A stretch of DNA of 64,000 nt, taken from contig JAQUWD010000001.1 of the NCBI GenBank assembly GCA_028693055.1, positions 1 to 64,000 on the forward strand, given 5' to 3'. The translations under genes and the position numbers were made by a program. How positions within the stretch are numbered: position 1 is the first letter of the stretch; every line of letters begins with the position of its first letter. The notes under the pieces were generated by a model that was given only the letters and a program-made list of their open reading frames with translations, did no database searches and was not told the DNA's origin. Of this stretch, positions 54,142 through 62,632 are shown one piece after another. This DNA comes from Eubacteriales bacterium. GTDB taxonomy: Bacteria > Bacillota > Clostridia > Christensenellales > Aristaeellaceae.

Positions 54142-55687
54142 TCGGTTTGCCTCCCTTTCCTCCGCGCTTTAGCCGGGAAAGCAGCCTTTGAAGAAACCAC
54201 AACAGGTAGCGCTGCTCCTTTGTTCCTAAAAAGCCAAGCATAGCTAGGGCGCAGGATAGGACGATAGCCGCCAGCCAGCGGAGAAGTAACGCCAATAAAA
54301 CGTTGCTGACTACCAATACACTGCCAAACCAGCGAATCAGCAGCATACCCAGGGCAAAGAGCCCCAGCATGCGCGCAAACAGCAAATAGTAGCCCGTAGC
54401 GGAACGGTGAAGCCTTCTGCGGTATAAAAGCAGAATTTTAAGCGCGATCTGCACAACATGGGTGCAGGTAGTACCAATGAACACACCCAGCATACCCAGC
54501 TTCAACCCCAGCACGATGGACACGATCAGGTTAATGGTGCTGCCTAGGATGGAAATATTTTTGTCAATCCTAAAAAGATTGGCGGCAGAAACGGTTTCCA
54601 AAAGCGGATTGCGCGCGGCAACCAAGAAAAAATTGACGACCAGCACAAAGACCACCAGATCGGACAGCACAAAGCTAGCGTCATACCAAAGCCCGCCGAT
54701 AAACAAGGAAAGGGTGCCATATAGGCATAGGGAGCAGATGAGCGTGGGAATAAAAACCAAATAGGTTAAGCGCCGAAGCACCTCGTCGCATTTGTCATCA
54801 GATTCGCTGGTGAGCATATTGCCGATGCTGCCTTTGGAAGCAAAGACGATTTGGTCCAGCAGGTTGCGAACCGCGCTAATGATCAGTTGATAATTGGAGT
54901 AGTAGCCTACTGTGGTGGTGCTGTCCAGCATCGAAATCAAGACGTTGTCCGTAGAATTGGTAATCTTGCCGGACAGCGCGCCAATGAAAACGAATTTCAC
55001 ATTGGAAAGCACCTCTCGCCGACCTTCGGGCTCCAAGCTTTCGGCATGCTCTCGCAAAAAAGGATACTCTTTTGTAGCCGAGTGGGATATGAGGAGGTTA
55101 ATCGCAAGCGTGCATGCGATCTGTACACACAGGTACGCCACGAAATTATTGGTTTTTAACAGCAAGATAACCGCCGCCGCCGCATAGCCGACGCGACAAA
55201 GGGTATTGATCCAAGCAACCTTATAGGATTTTTGATCAGCGGTTAAAAGAATGGCCTTATAGGAAAAAAGATAGGAAACCGCCGCTTGAAAAACGAAGAG
55301 CAGGTAAATAAAGCGCAGATAGCTTTCATCCATCCCCGTATCCGTAACGGTGAGCTGGATAAAGGGCATAGTGATCAGCCCAATCGCCATGATTGCCAAC
55401 GCGATCATCCGATAGGCGGTTTTAAACAGCTTCATGAGCTGCTTGAGCCGAGGAATATCGTTTTGCGCCAAGGGCTGGTAGAGGTGAAAGGTGATGGCGC
55501 GGCCCACGCCCAGCTCTGCCAAGCTCAACAGGGCTATCAGCTCGGTAAACACACTATTGACGCCAAGGATCGTTACGCCAAGGGTATGTACCATAACGGT
55601 GCGGGTCGCAAAGCTAACGGCAATGTTGATCAGCTGCTGCAGCTCGCCAAACAAGAGGTTCTTAAAGCTTTTTTGGGTACGGTTCAT
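54131..55687 (-). CDS. wzx: Polysaccharide flippase, Wzx-like (MOP superfamily)
   Basis: 518 residues with ~12-14 membrane helices; start FKNLLFGELQQLINIAVSFA and TLGVTILGVNSVFTELIALL (~35-54) match the polysaccharide-transport (PST) branch of the MOP superfamily. It moves undecaprenyl-linked repeat units across the membrane. It lies between a GT2 gene and wzy, as usual for Wzx/Wzy systems. Confidence 0.9.
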   Translation of the reverse strand: MNRTQKSFKNLLFGELQQLINIAVSFATRTVMVHTLGVTILGVNSVFTELIALLSLAELGVGRAITFHLYQPLAQNDIPRLKQLMKLFKTAYRMIALAIMAIGLITMPFIQLTVTDTGMDESYLRFIYLLFVFQAAVSYLFSYKAILLTADQKSYKVAWINTLCRVGYAAAAVILLLKTNNFVAYLCVQIACTLAINLLISHSATKEYPFLREHAESLEPEGRREVLSNVKFVFIGALSGKITNSTDNVLISMLDSTTTVGYYSNYQLIISAVRNLLDQIVFASKGSIGNMLTSESDDKCDEVLRRLTYLVFIPTLICSLCLYGTLSLFIGGLWYDASFVLSDLVVFVLVVNFFLVAARNPLLETVSAANLFRIDKNISILGSTINLIVSIVLGLKLGMLGVFIGTTCTHVVQIALKILLLYRRRLHRSATGYYLLFARMLGLFALGMLLIRWFGSVLVVSNVLLALLLRWLAAIVLSCALAMLGFLGTKEQRYLLWFLQRLLSRLKRGGKGGKPIAG

Positions 55688-55691
55688 AAAA

Positions 55692-56603
55692 TCAGCCCTT
55701 GCTGCTTACGCGTTTTTGGTGGGTTTGAAGGCGCTTTTTCAGTTCCGCGCGGTCGACAAAAGGAACGGTGACTAGCACGAAAACGGAGCGCAGCACGTAG
55801 GAGCACGCCCGCAGGTATTCCTTTGCTCCCTTACAATGCCGGGCGACGCCAAGATATAAATGAGAGCGCGCCAAGGGATGAGCCCGATAGTCTGCTTTGT
55901 ATTTTTCGTATACCTGTAGCAGCCCCCTATACCCTCGGCGGCTGCCCTTGGAGATTTGCTCCCCATCATGGACCCAATGCTCAAAAAGATACTCGTCCGC
56001 GCCCACGCAATGGAAACGGCGGGAAATGCGAAGCCACATTTCATAATCCTGCCGGGAGACCTGCTGTATATCAAAGGAACCGCAGGCTTCGATGGCCTTG
56101 CGGGCGATCAACGCCTGAGAGGTGGTACCGATATAATCCCCGTAAAGCAGGTCTTCAAAATCCACGCTTGTCAGAAAGGCCGCGCTCATGTTATAGGGCT
56201 TGCGAACTGTCGTGCCGTCCGGGTTTTTCCTGCAAGCCCAGCCTTTGCAGTAGATTAACCCAACGGACGGGTCGATTAGCTCGGCTTGCTTTTCCAGCTT
56301 TTGCGGAAGCCAAAGATCATCATCGTCGATAAAGGCAAGCCAGCTTCCTTGGGACAGCGCAACGCCATCGTTGCGGGAGCGCTGTGCCCCGCTGTTTTTT
56401 TCATGAGCCAGATACTTCACAGCAGGATAAGCCTGAAGCCCGGCGGCAAGCTCAACCGGCAGGGGCGAGGACGCGCCGTTATCGTCTACTACGATGATTT
56501 CAGTGGGCGAATAGGTCTGTGCCAGAACGGATTTGAGGCAGCGCTCCACCATGGAAAACGACCGACCATAGGTGGTGATAATAATACTGATCAACTCATT
56601 CAT
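55692..56603 (-). CDS. GT2 glycosyltransferase
   Basis: 303 residues from ATG 56603, within the end of the preceding gene (8-nt overlap). ISIIITTYGRSFSMVERCLKS start, VVDDNGASSP (~36), FIDDDDLWLPQKLEK (DxD, ~88) and VSRQDYEMWLRI (~185). Basic C-terminal tail (ELKKRLQTHQKRVSSKG). Very similar in layout to the protein of 45595-46473, so the two may derive from one ancestor. Confidence 0.9.
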   Translation of the reverse strand: MNELISIIITTYGRSFSMVERCLKSVLAQTYSPTEIIVVDDNGASSPLPVELAAGLQAYPAVKYLAHEKNSGAQRSRNDGVALSQGSWLAFIDDDDLWLPQKLEKQAELIDPSVGLIYCKGWACRKNPDGTTVRKPYNMSAAFLTSVDFEDLLYGDYIGTTSQALIARKAIEACGSFDIQQVSRQDYEMWLRISRRFHCVGADEYLFEHWVHDGEQISKGSRRGYRGLLQVYEKYKADYRAHPLARSHLYLGVARHCKGAKEYLRACSYVLRSVFVLVTVPFVDRAELKKRLQTHQKRVSSKG

Positions 56604-57738
56604 GAGCGTCACCTGCCAACATCGCCTTATATTTTTCCAGCATGGTTCGGGCAATGGGCAACCACATAAAACGCTCCCGAATCAATCGCGCGCCGTTTTC
56701 TCCCATAGCTGGGAAGCGATCGGACAACACCTCAATAATTCGGTCAGCCCATTTTTCTTCGTCAAGCTCCAAGGCAAAGCCCGTTACGCCGTTTTCAATC
56801 AGCATGGAAGCGCCGCCGTTTGGGGTGGTGATCGCTGGTACGGAGAAATACATGGCCTCCAGCAATACCATGCCGAAAATTTCATAATGAGAGGGCAGTA
56901 AAAATACATCCGCCGTTTGATAAAGCGCCTTTAATGCGCTTTGAGGAAGGGCTTTGCAGTAGCTAACGCGACCCTTTAACGCTTCGCCAAGGGGACGGAG
57001 ACGTTCGCCGTATGCAGAATCGGTCAACCTACCTACGATCACCAGCCTCGTTTTCGGCTCTTTTTCCATGACGTTAGCAGCCGTTTTCAGCAAAAATTCT
57101 ATATTCTTGGCAGCAGCAAGCTGTCCGATATAGAGCATATACTTCTGGTCGCCCTTGCTTTGCGCCAGCTCCTCCACCCAGGGATGGGGTTCTGCCTTTT
57201 CCAGCCGTTCCGCGTCCAGCCCCACACCTACAGGCGTAATATCCCGAAAGCCCTTGCTGCGCAAAAAGTCAGCCGCCTGTAGGCTCTTGGTAAAACAGGG
57301 GACGGCGGCAAGCCTTGCCCTGCGCAAAGCTAAAAACAACGCGTCAAAGACCCGGGCTCGCAGATTATAGCGTTTATTAAAGGCGCAGCCATAGGAGCCG
57401 TGATAGACCGTTACATTTTTCCGTCCGCTATGATACAAGCTCCAGCTTGTATACTGGTCATAGCCGTTGGTTTGGATGATATCATACTGGGGCAAAATAA
57501 CGGATAGAGAAGGAAACAAGCCGTTGTTCAGCACTCCGCGCCCATGAAGCCACAGGATGCGCGCCTTACCGCCTTGGCAAGGAAGCTCCTGCATATGGTC
57601 TGCTTCCTTACCGCAGTAATATACCACGTCGCAATCGTGTCCCAGCGCGGCAAAAGCCTTTGCCAAGCCCACCTCCTGCGCGTTATAGTTTTGTACGTTC
57701 ATCACATTGGGAAAGGTGCGAATGATTAAAATCTTCAT
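56596..57738 (-). CDS. GT4 glycosyltransferase
   Basis: 380 residues. ILIIRTFPNVMNVQNYNAQEVG start; donor-domain motif YMLYIGQLAAAKNIEFLLK (~203), E-x7-E in SHYEIFGMVLLEAMYFSVPA (~283). Overlaps the upstream GT4 by ATGA. Donor sugar not readable. Confidence 0.9.
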   Translation of the reverse strand: MKILIIRTFPNVMNVQNYNAQEVGLAKAFAALGHDCDVVYYCGKEADHMQELPCQGGKARILWLHGRGVLNNGLFPSLSVILPQYDIIQTNGYDQYTSWSLYHSGRKNVTVYHGSYGCAFNKRYNLRARVFDALFLALRRARLAAVPCFTKSLQAADFLRSKGFRDITPVGVGLDAERLEKAEPHPWVEELAQSKGDQKYMLYIGQLAAAKNIEFLLKTAANVMEKEPKTRLVIVGRLTDSAYGERLRPLGEALKGRVSYCKALPQSALKALYQTADVFLLPSHYEIFGMVLLEAMYFSVPAITTPNGGASMLIENGVTGFALELDEEKWADRIIEVLSDRFPAMGENGARLIRERFMWLPIARTMLEKYKAMLAGDAHE

Positions 57739-58970
57739 AGGCTACGTCCTTGCTCTACGGACTCATACAGCCGCACGAGACGCTCGCCATAGGCTTGCGC
57801 GTCAAATTTGCTCTTGGCGGCGGCTACAGAAGCATCCGCCATGGCGGCGTACTCCGCGTCCGTCAACCCCGCGAAACGATGAAGCGCCTCCAGCAGCGAC
57901 TTTTCCTGGAAGGGTTCAAAGAGCAGCCCGGTCTTTCCGTCCTCCACCAGCTCGGGAATACCGCCGATGCGGGAGCCTAGCACGGGCTTGCCCATGCTCA
58001 TCGCTTCCATAATCGTATAGGGACAGTTTTCATACCATTCCGAGGGTACGATGACGGCTCGAGCGCTTGACAGCAAAGCGCCCATGCTTTCCTTATTCTG
58101 AAAGCCGACGAGACGAACCCGCCCCTCCATTCCGTTATCGCGAAGGAAGCCCGCGATCCATTCTCTTTCTTCCCCATCCCCCGCCAGCGTCAGCGTTTCC
58201 TCACAATGCGCAAAGGCGCGTACCAGCGTGCGCACGCCCTTTTCATGGGAAAGCCGCCCGAAATAGAGGAAGCCGCCCGAAGCGTCGCTTTGACGCTCAT
58301 ATCGGGTTCCCAGTGGCAGAAAGTTGGTCATCCGTATAACCGGCGACGTGGAAAAATGAGACGCTGTTAGCTTGTCGCATAGAAACTGCGAGGGAGCAAT
58401 GAACGCGTTGATTTGATCATAGCCGTGTCCCCTGCGAATATGACGAGCTTCCAACGCCGCCAGCAGACTTTTCAAGGTGGAATCCTTCACGCATTTTTGC
58501 TGAATGCAAGGCCTATAGCCGCCGCTTGAGCAGCGCTCGCAGATGCTTCCGTGGGAAAGCATGGTATAGTTGGGGCAAAGAGCAATCAAGTCGTGCATGG
58601 TGAAAACCATGGGAACATGATGCTCTTTCAATGCGTCCACAATCGAGAAGGTCAGGTGCCGATGCACCAAATTAAGGTGCGCCACATCCGGGTGCTCCTG
58701 TTCGATCAAGGCAGAGATACGCGCTTTGTTTTCCTTGGAATAAATCAACCGGGAAGCGCCCTTTATTTTCTGAATGGGCGATTGATTGCCGGAAAAATCC
58801 ACGTTATCGGCGAAAAACGCCGATTGTTCACAGGGAATATTACGCTCGTCCTTCATGGAAAACCAAATGACCTGGTGGCCCATGGCCTTTAGCAAATCTG
58901 CCAGCGCAAAGCAATAGCTTTCCGAACCGCCTCTTGGATAGAGAAACTTATTGATGAGCAGTACTTTCAT
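57735..58970 (-). CDS. GT4 glycosyltransferase
   Basis: 411 residues. VLLINKFLYPRGGSESYCFALA start with GG-SE acceptor motif; GGFLYFGRLSHEKGVRTLVRA (donor domain, ~230; first residues of the motif) and E-x7-E in SEWYENCPYTIMEAMSMGKPV (~312). Between the domains, CERCSSGGYRPCIQQKC (~140) is a Cys-rich insertion found in a subgroup of GT4 enzymes that may bind a metal. It overlaps the radical SAM gene by 23 nt. Confidence 0.9.
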   Translation of the reverse strand: MKVLLINKFLYPRGGSESYCFALADLLKAMGHQVIWFSMKDERNIPCEQSAFFADNVDFSGNQSPIQKIKGASRLIYSKENKARISALIEQEHPDVAHLNLVHRHLTFSIVDALKEHHVPMVFTMHDLIALCPNYTMLSHGSICERCSSGGYRPCIQQKCVKDSTLKSLLAALEARHIRRGHGYDQINAFIAPSQFLCDKLTASHFSTSPVIRMTNFLPLGTRYERQSDASGGFLYFGRLSHEKGVRTLVRAFAHCEETLTLAGDGEEREWIAGFLRDNGMEGRVRLVGFQNKESMGALLSSARAVIVPSEWYENCPYTIMEAMSMGKPVLGSRIGGIPELVEDGKTGLLFEPFQEKSLLEALHRFAGLTDAEYAAMADASVAAAKSKFDAQAYGERLVRLYESVEQGRSL

Positions 58971-59970
58971 GGCTTTCCTCCCGGGCTGTGAAGTCGGCTT
59001 CGTTAAAATGATAGCCGGTCAGCTTGTGGCGCAGGATCCAGCTTCCGGGTACCCAGATGCGCTTATGCATGGCGGGCGACGCGCTGCCGATCATCCAACA
59101 GTTACGCGGGCAGTTTTTCACCTGAGCGCGTACCGCCTCCGCCTGCGGGCTATGCCAAAGCTCCTCCCAATCCATATCCTTAAGGTTGCCCATGGAAAGC
59201 TTCTTTTCCAGGCCGTTGCAGGGAAGCACGTCGCAGAAGGGATCAATGAAGAACGCGTCCTTGCCCATCTCGCAGGGCAGAAGGCGCGGTTTCCCATAAA
59301 GATAGTTAATCAGACCGTAGTTAAAATACGCGCGGAACCATTTCTTGGGCGACTTATCCTTGAGCAGGATGTTAATCAGCTTTTCAAACTGCCGGGACAC
59401 CTCGGCCTTATCGTCGATCTTGTTATCCGTTTTACGGAAATAAAAGGAGTTATGCAGTGTAGCGGTGGCAAACTCCATATGGAGCTCATTGGAAAGCTCG
59501 TAAAGGGGCACCAAATCGTGGCAATTCATATCCTGTACGGTCATGCCGAAGCCCACGTCCGGGTGGCCCATCTCCACTAACGTTTTTAACGTGTTATAGC
59601 CTCGGTTAAAGCCGTCCGGAATGCCGCGAATCGCGTCGTTATTCTGCTGCAAGCCCTCAATGCTGATGCGGATACCCACCTGTGGGAACTGTTTGCACAG
59701 GCTGATGATCCGGTCGGTAAAAAATCCGTTGGTGGAGATCACAATGCGATTGGTCTTTTTATAAAGCTCCTCTACAATCTCCGGGATATCCATACGCACG
59801 AAGGGCTCGCCGCCTGTAATGTTGGTAAAGGCCATTTCGGGCAGCTTGCGGATGGTATCCAGCTGGATTTCCTCGCTGGGCTTGGACGGATCCTTGAAGC
59901 AGTCGCACATATTGCACCGCGCGTTACACCGATAGGTGACAATAACCGTTCCATACAGCGTTCGACTCAT
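58948..59970 (-). CDS. Radical SAM/SPASM-type enzyme
   Basis: 340 residues. The 4Fe-4S site is CNARCNMC (C-x3-C-x2-C, residues 15-22), followed by NITGGEPFVRMD (GGEP motif, ~50) and VISTNGFF (~77). C-terminal cysteines (LPCEMGKDAFFIDPFCDVLPC region ~230-252, and NCPRNC ~290) suggest a SPASM or twitch domain with an extra cluster. The substrate is unknown. Its place in the glycan operon suggests a sugar or lipid-carrier modification, but a peptide substrate is equally possible on motif grounds. Confidence 0.85.
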   Translation of the reverse strand: MSRTLYGTVIVTYRCNARCNMCDCFKDPSKPSEEIQLDTIRKLPEMAFTNITGGEPFVRMDIPEIVEELYKKTNRIVISTNGFFTDRIISLCKQFPQVGIRISIEGLQQNNDAIRGIPDGFNRGYNTLKTLVEMGHPDVGFGMTVQDMNCHDLVPLYELSNELHMEFATATLHNSFYFRKTDNKIDDKAEVSRQFEKLINILLKDKSPKKWFRAYFNYGLINYLYGKPRLLPCEMGKDAFFIDPFCDVLPCNGLEKKLSMGNLKDMDWEELWHSPQAEAVRAQVKNCPRNCWMIGSASPAMHKRIWVPGSWILRHKLTGYHFNEADFTAREESHESTAHQ

Positions 59971-59989
59971 ATGTATTATCCCTCCGATA

Positions 59990-60529
59990 TTATAAAATGG
60001 ACACAGAGGTTTGCCGCTTTTGTATGATTTTCAGGTCCGGCGGGTACTCGCCGTGGAGCACGCTGCCCGCGCCTACCACGCAGCGCTGACCGATGCTCGT
60101 ACCCTTCAGCAGCACCGTATTTGCGCCGATCCAAGACCGCTCGCCGACGGAAACGGGCTTAGAGACAAAATCCACCGGCAGGAAGCCTTTTCCCGGCTCC
60201 ACCTGATGATCATGGTCATAAATCAGCACGTTAGGCCCCAAGGACACGCCGTTTTCGATGCGCACCGTCTCCTTGCAGACAATCATGGAGCCAATGCCGA
60301 TATAGCAATGCTCGTCCAGCGTCAGATGACCTCCCGGCAGGACGTGAAGAACGGAGCGCGGCATCAGATGAACCTTTTGGCCCAAGCTGAGCCTACCGCC
60401 CTTTTCTACAATGATTTTTGCCGAGGGGGCAATGTCCTGTACGGGAGAGAAATCCACCTGCCGTCCGGGGGATAGCCGAAGCGCCAACAGGCGCAACAGC
60501 GACAGCAGGGCTATCAGGAGTTTTTTCAT
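59990..60529 (-). CDS. Hexapeptide-repeat O-acyltransferase
   Basis: 179 residues. An N-terminal hydrophobic helix (LLIALLSLLRLLALRL) may anchor it. The left-handed beta helix covers ~35-165, with GPNVLIYDHDHQVEPGKGFL (~98) holding the catalytic His region and RSWIGANTVLLKGTSIG (~131) as in maltose/galactoside acetyltransferases. It would acetylate a sugar of the polymer or repeat unit. First gene of the island 2 operon, behind the promoter at 60580-60608. Confidence 0.88.
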   Translation of the reverse strand: MKKLLIALLSLLRLLALRLSPGRQVDFSPVQDIAPSAKIIVEKGGRLSLGQKVHLMPRSVLHVLPGGHLTLDEHCYIGIGSMIVCKETVRIENGVSLGPNVLIYDHDHQVEPGKGFLPVDFVSKPVSVGERSWIGANTVLLKGTSIGQRCVVGAGSVLHGEYPPDLKIIQKRQTSVSIL

Positions 60530-60579
60530 TGGTTTTATCTCCTATCAAAGGAAGGCTATCAACCGTATTAGCAATTTCT

Positions 60580-60608
60580 ATACTATACCAATCTGTGCAA
60601 AAGTGCAA
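60580..60608 (-). promoter_or_regulatory. Promoter of the main island 2 operon
   Basis: Minus strand: TTGCAC (60608-60603), 17-bp spacer, TAGTAT (60585-60580); an overlapping TATAGT with 15-bp spacing is an alternative. The predicted leader is ~45 nt, without a clear structure, and no second loaP precedes this operon. Confidence 0.6.
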
Positions 60609-60723
60609 GAGGGACTGTAGCGCTAAGCGGAGCTGGCTTTGCCACGTCTGAGCCGCACGGGTGTACGCTTAGACAGGTCTCGCTCTTCTTAGGGATACAG
60701 CCCCTCAACAGGAAAAAGTGATT

Positions 60724-62538
60724 CTACGGCCGCAGCTGATCGGCATACCAGCTTACCACGTCGGCAATCTGGTGAAGCTCGCTCTCCCGGCAAGTAGCAC
60801 GCCAAAGGCGCTTGTAGCTTTCAAACCAACGCTCTAGCGCCGTAGCCAGCGATTGATCGATGCGTCTGGCCGCGACGGCGGCTCCCGTCAGGTTCCATAG
60901 GCGGACGCCTTCTCCCGCCACGGTCCATGCTTGCAAGCGTTCCCGCATGGAGGTATCCATTTCTAGCACGCGCTGCCGAAGCTCCGCCATGGTTTGAGCC
61001 AAGGCGTCGTTGCAGCGCCGTACATTGTGCTCCTGCACATCCGCCGTCCATTCCACCGGCCTCTCGGAAAGCGTGCCCTGCCGCCCGTCTTTATAACGCA
61101 CCAAATCGCGCCAGTGGCAGGCGGTTTCGACCTCCAGCTGTGCCAGCAAGCCAACCACGCTGCCGCTGCGATCCAGATAGGTCAAATGAGAAATTGCTTC
61201 GTTCAACGCATCAAAGGAGACGGGCTTCTCGCTCCAAGCCATGGCTGCGCCATAGATTAGCCCCGGCAGGGAAAGCGTGTTATCATTGATGTGGCCGTAA
61301 TCGCCCCAATCTGTATTCAGCAGCCCCATGGCCTTGTATTTACGGGCGTAGGAGGACATACGCCGTATGTTCTCATAGCTGCTGCGCAATAAGGGCATCC
61401 AGTAATTCCAGCCGCAAACTCCGGGGCAAAGGTACTGGGCCGCGCCTGCCCGCGCCATGGCACGGGCGCTTTGCTCGCTTTCGTCGGGAGCATAGCCCCA
61501 AGTAAGGCAGACAGTTCCCTTGGGCAGCATCGCTACCGCATCCGGGAAGCGTCGAATGATATCGCCCCAGAACATGGGCGTACGCCCTTTTTTGACCACG
61601 AAATCGCAAAGCTCCTTCACAAAGCCCATATAATAGTCGCGCTCACCGGCTTTTTCAGCCGCCGTACGGCTGCGATCCTTGCCCAAATCAAAGGTTTCAT
61701 CGGCGCAAATATTGAAATGACGGGAACGGAAAAGCGGCATGACCTCGGCGATTAGCTGCTTGATCAACGGAAGCGCCCGAGGGTCAGAGACGTTGAGGGT
61801 ATGGTGATGCATCCGATTGGGCATGGTGGAGGGCATCGTATCCGCGCAGCTCAGCTCGCACAACCCGTTGTAGGTCTTGGTATGCAGCAGCTCAAACAGA
61901 TGGCCGAAGCAGGAAAAGGAGGGAACCAGCTCGATTCCACGGGCTGCGCAATATGCGTCCAGCTCCATGATTTCCTCTGCGGTCAGCGGGTTGCCCAAAC
62001 GGTACAGCTCCGTTAAATCGCGATATAAATAGGTATGCTCGATGTAAAGCTGCAGCTGGTTTTGCTTGTAAAAGCACAGCTCGTCCGCCAGCGCCTTCAG
62101 CGTTGCAAGGGTCGGCACCCGGCCGCGGGTAACATCCAGATAGTAACCCCGGTTTGAAAGGGACGGCGCGTCCACGATTTCCACGCCGTTGAGACAGCAG
62201 CCCTCCTGCCGGATGATCTGGCGCAAGGTCTGCACGCCGTGAAGCAATCCGCGCGGATCTCCGCCAGCAACGGAAACCAGCTGCGGGGTGATCAGCAGAC
62301 GGTAGCCTTGCTCCTTTTGGGCAGCGTCCAGCAGGAGCGCAATATCCCCGTCGCGGCTCTCGCCCCGCAGGATGGGCAGCTCGAAGCCCGTGAAGCGCCG
62401 GATTTCCGCTTGCAGCTGCTTTGCGCCGGTCATTCCAAGCTCGCCGGTGCTTTCTCCCAGCACGATTGCGGTCTGCAAGCCGATGTCGAATACGCCCTGA
62501 AGTCGGTTCTCGTGGGTGGGTGTGGGTAAGTAGAACAT
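60724..62538 (-). CDS. GH20-like beta-N-acetylhexosaminidase
   Basis: 604 residues from ATG 62538 (AGGAGG upstream); a longer frame to 62589 lies in the terminator of prs. N-terminal GH20b-like domain (~30-120), then a TIM barrel starting at SNRGYYLDVTRGRVPTLATL (~130). The catalytic Asp-Glu pair is in NICADETFDLGK (~275), and LTWGYAPD (~365) and WNYWMPLL (~395) follow. No signal peptide, so it acts on imported oligosaccharides from host glycans, chitin or peptidoglycan. It is not obviously part of either polysaccharide system. Confidence 0.82.
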   Translation of the reverse strand: MFYLPTPTHENRLQGVFDIGLQTAIVLGESTGELGMTGAKQLQAEIRRFTGFELPILRGESRDGDIALLLDAAQKEQGYRLLITPQLVSVAGGDPRGLLHGVQTLRQIIRQEGCCLNGVEIVDAPSLSNRGYYLDVTRGRVPTLATLKALADELCFYKQNQLQLYIEHTYLYRDLTELYRLGNPLTAEEIMELDAYCAARGIELVPSFSCFGHLFELLHTKTYNGLCELSCADTMPSTMPNRMHHHTLNVSDPRALPLIKQLIAEVMPLFRSRHFNICADETFDLGKDRSRTAAEKAGERDYYMGFVKELCDFVVKKGRTPMFWGDIIRRFPDAVAMLPKGTVCLTWGYAPDESEQSARAMARAGAAQYLCPGVCGWNYWMPLLRSSYENIRRMSSYARKYKAMGLLNTDWGDYGHINDNTLSLPGLIYGAAMAWSEKPVSFDALNEAISHLTYLDRSGSVVGLLAQLEVETACHWRDLVRYKDGRQGTLSERPVEWTADVQEHNVRRCNDALAQTMAELRQRVLEMDTSMRERLQAWTVAGEGVRLWNLTGAAVAARRIDQSLATALERWFESYKRLWRATCRESELHQIADVVSWYADQLRP

Positions 62539-62568
62539 GGGGCATCCTCCTATTTCCTGACCTGTAAA

Positions 62569-62602
62569 GAAGCCCGCCGGCATTGACACGTCGGCGAGCT
62601 TC
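62569..62602 (-). terminator. Terminator after prs
   Basis: GAAGCCCGCCG (62569-62579) pairs with CGGCGAGCTTC (62592-62602), 10 pairs plus one wobble, followed by TTTA on the minus strand and TTTATT on the plus strand. It separates prs from the hexosaminidase gene. Confidence 0.75.
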
Positions 62603-62632
62603 TTTATTAGTCATGTAAATCAAAGTAGGGCG

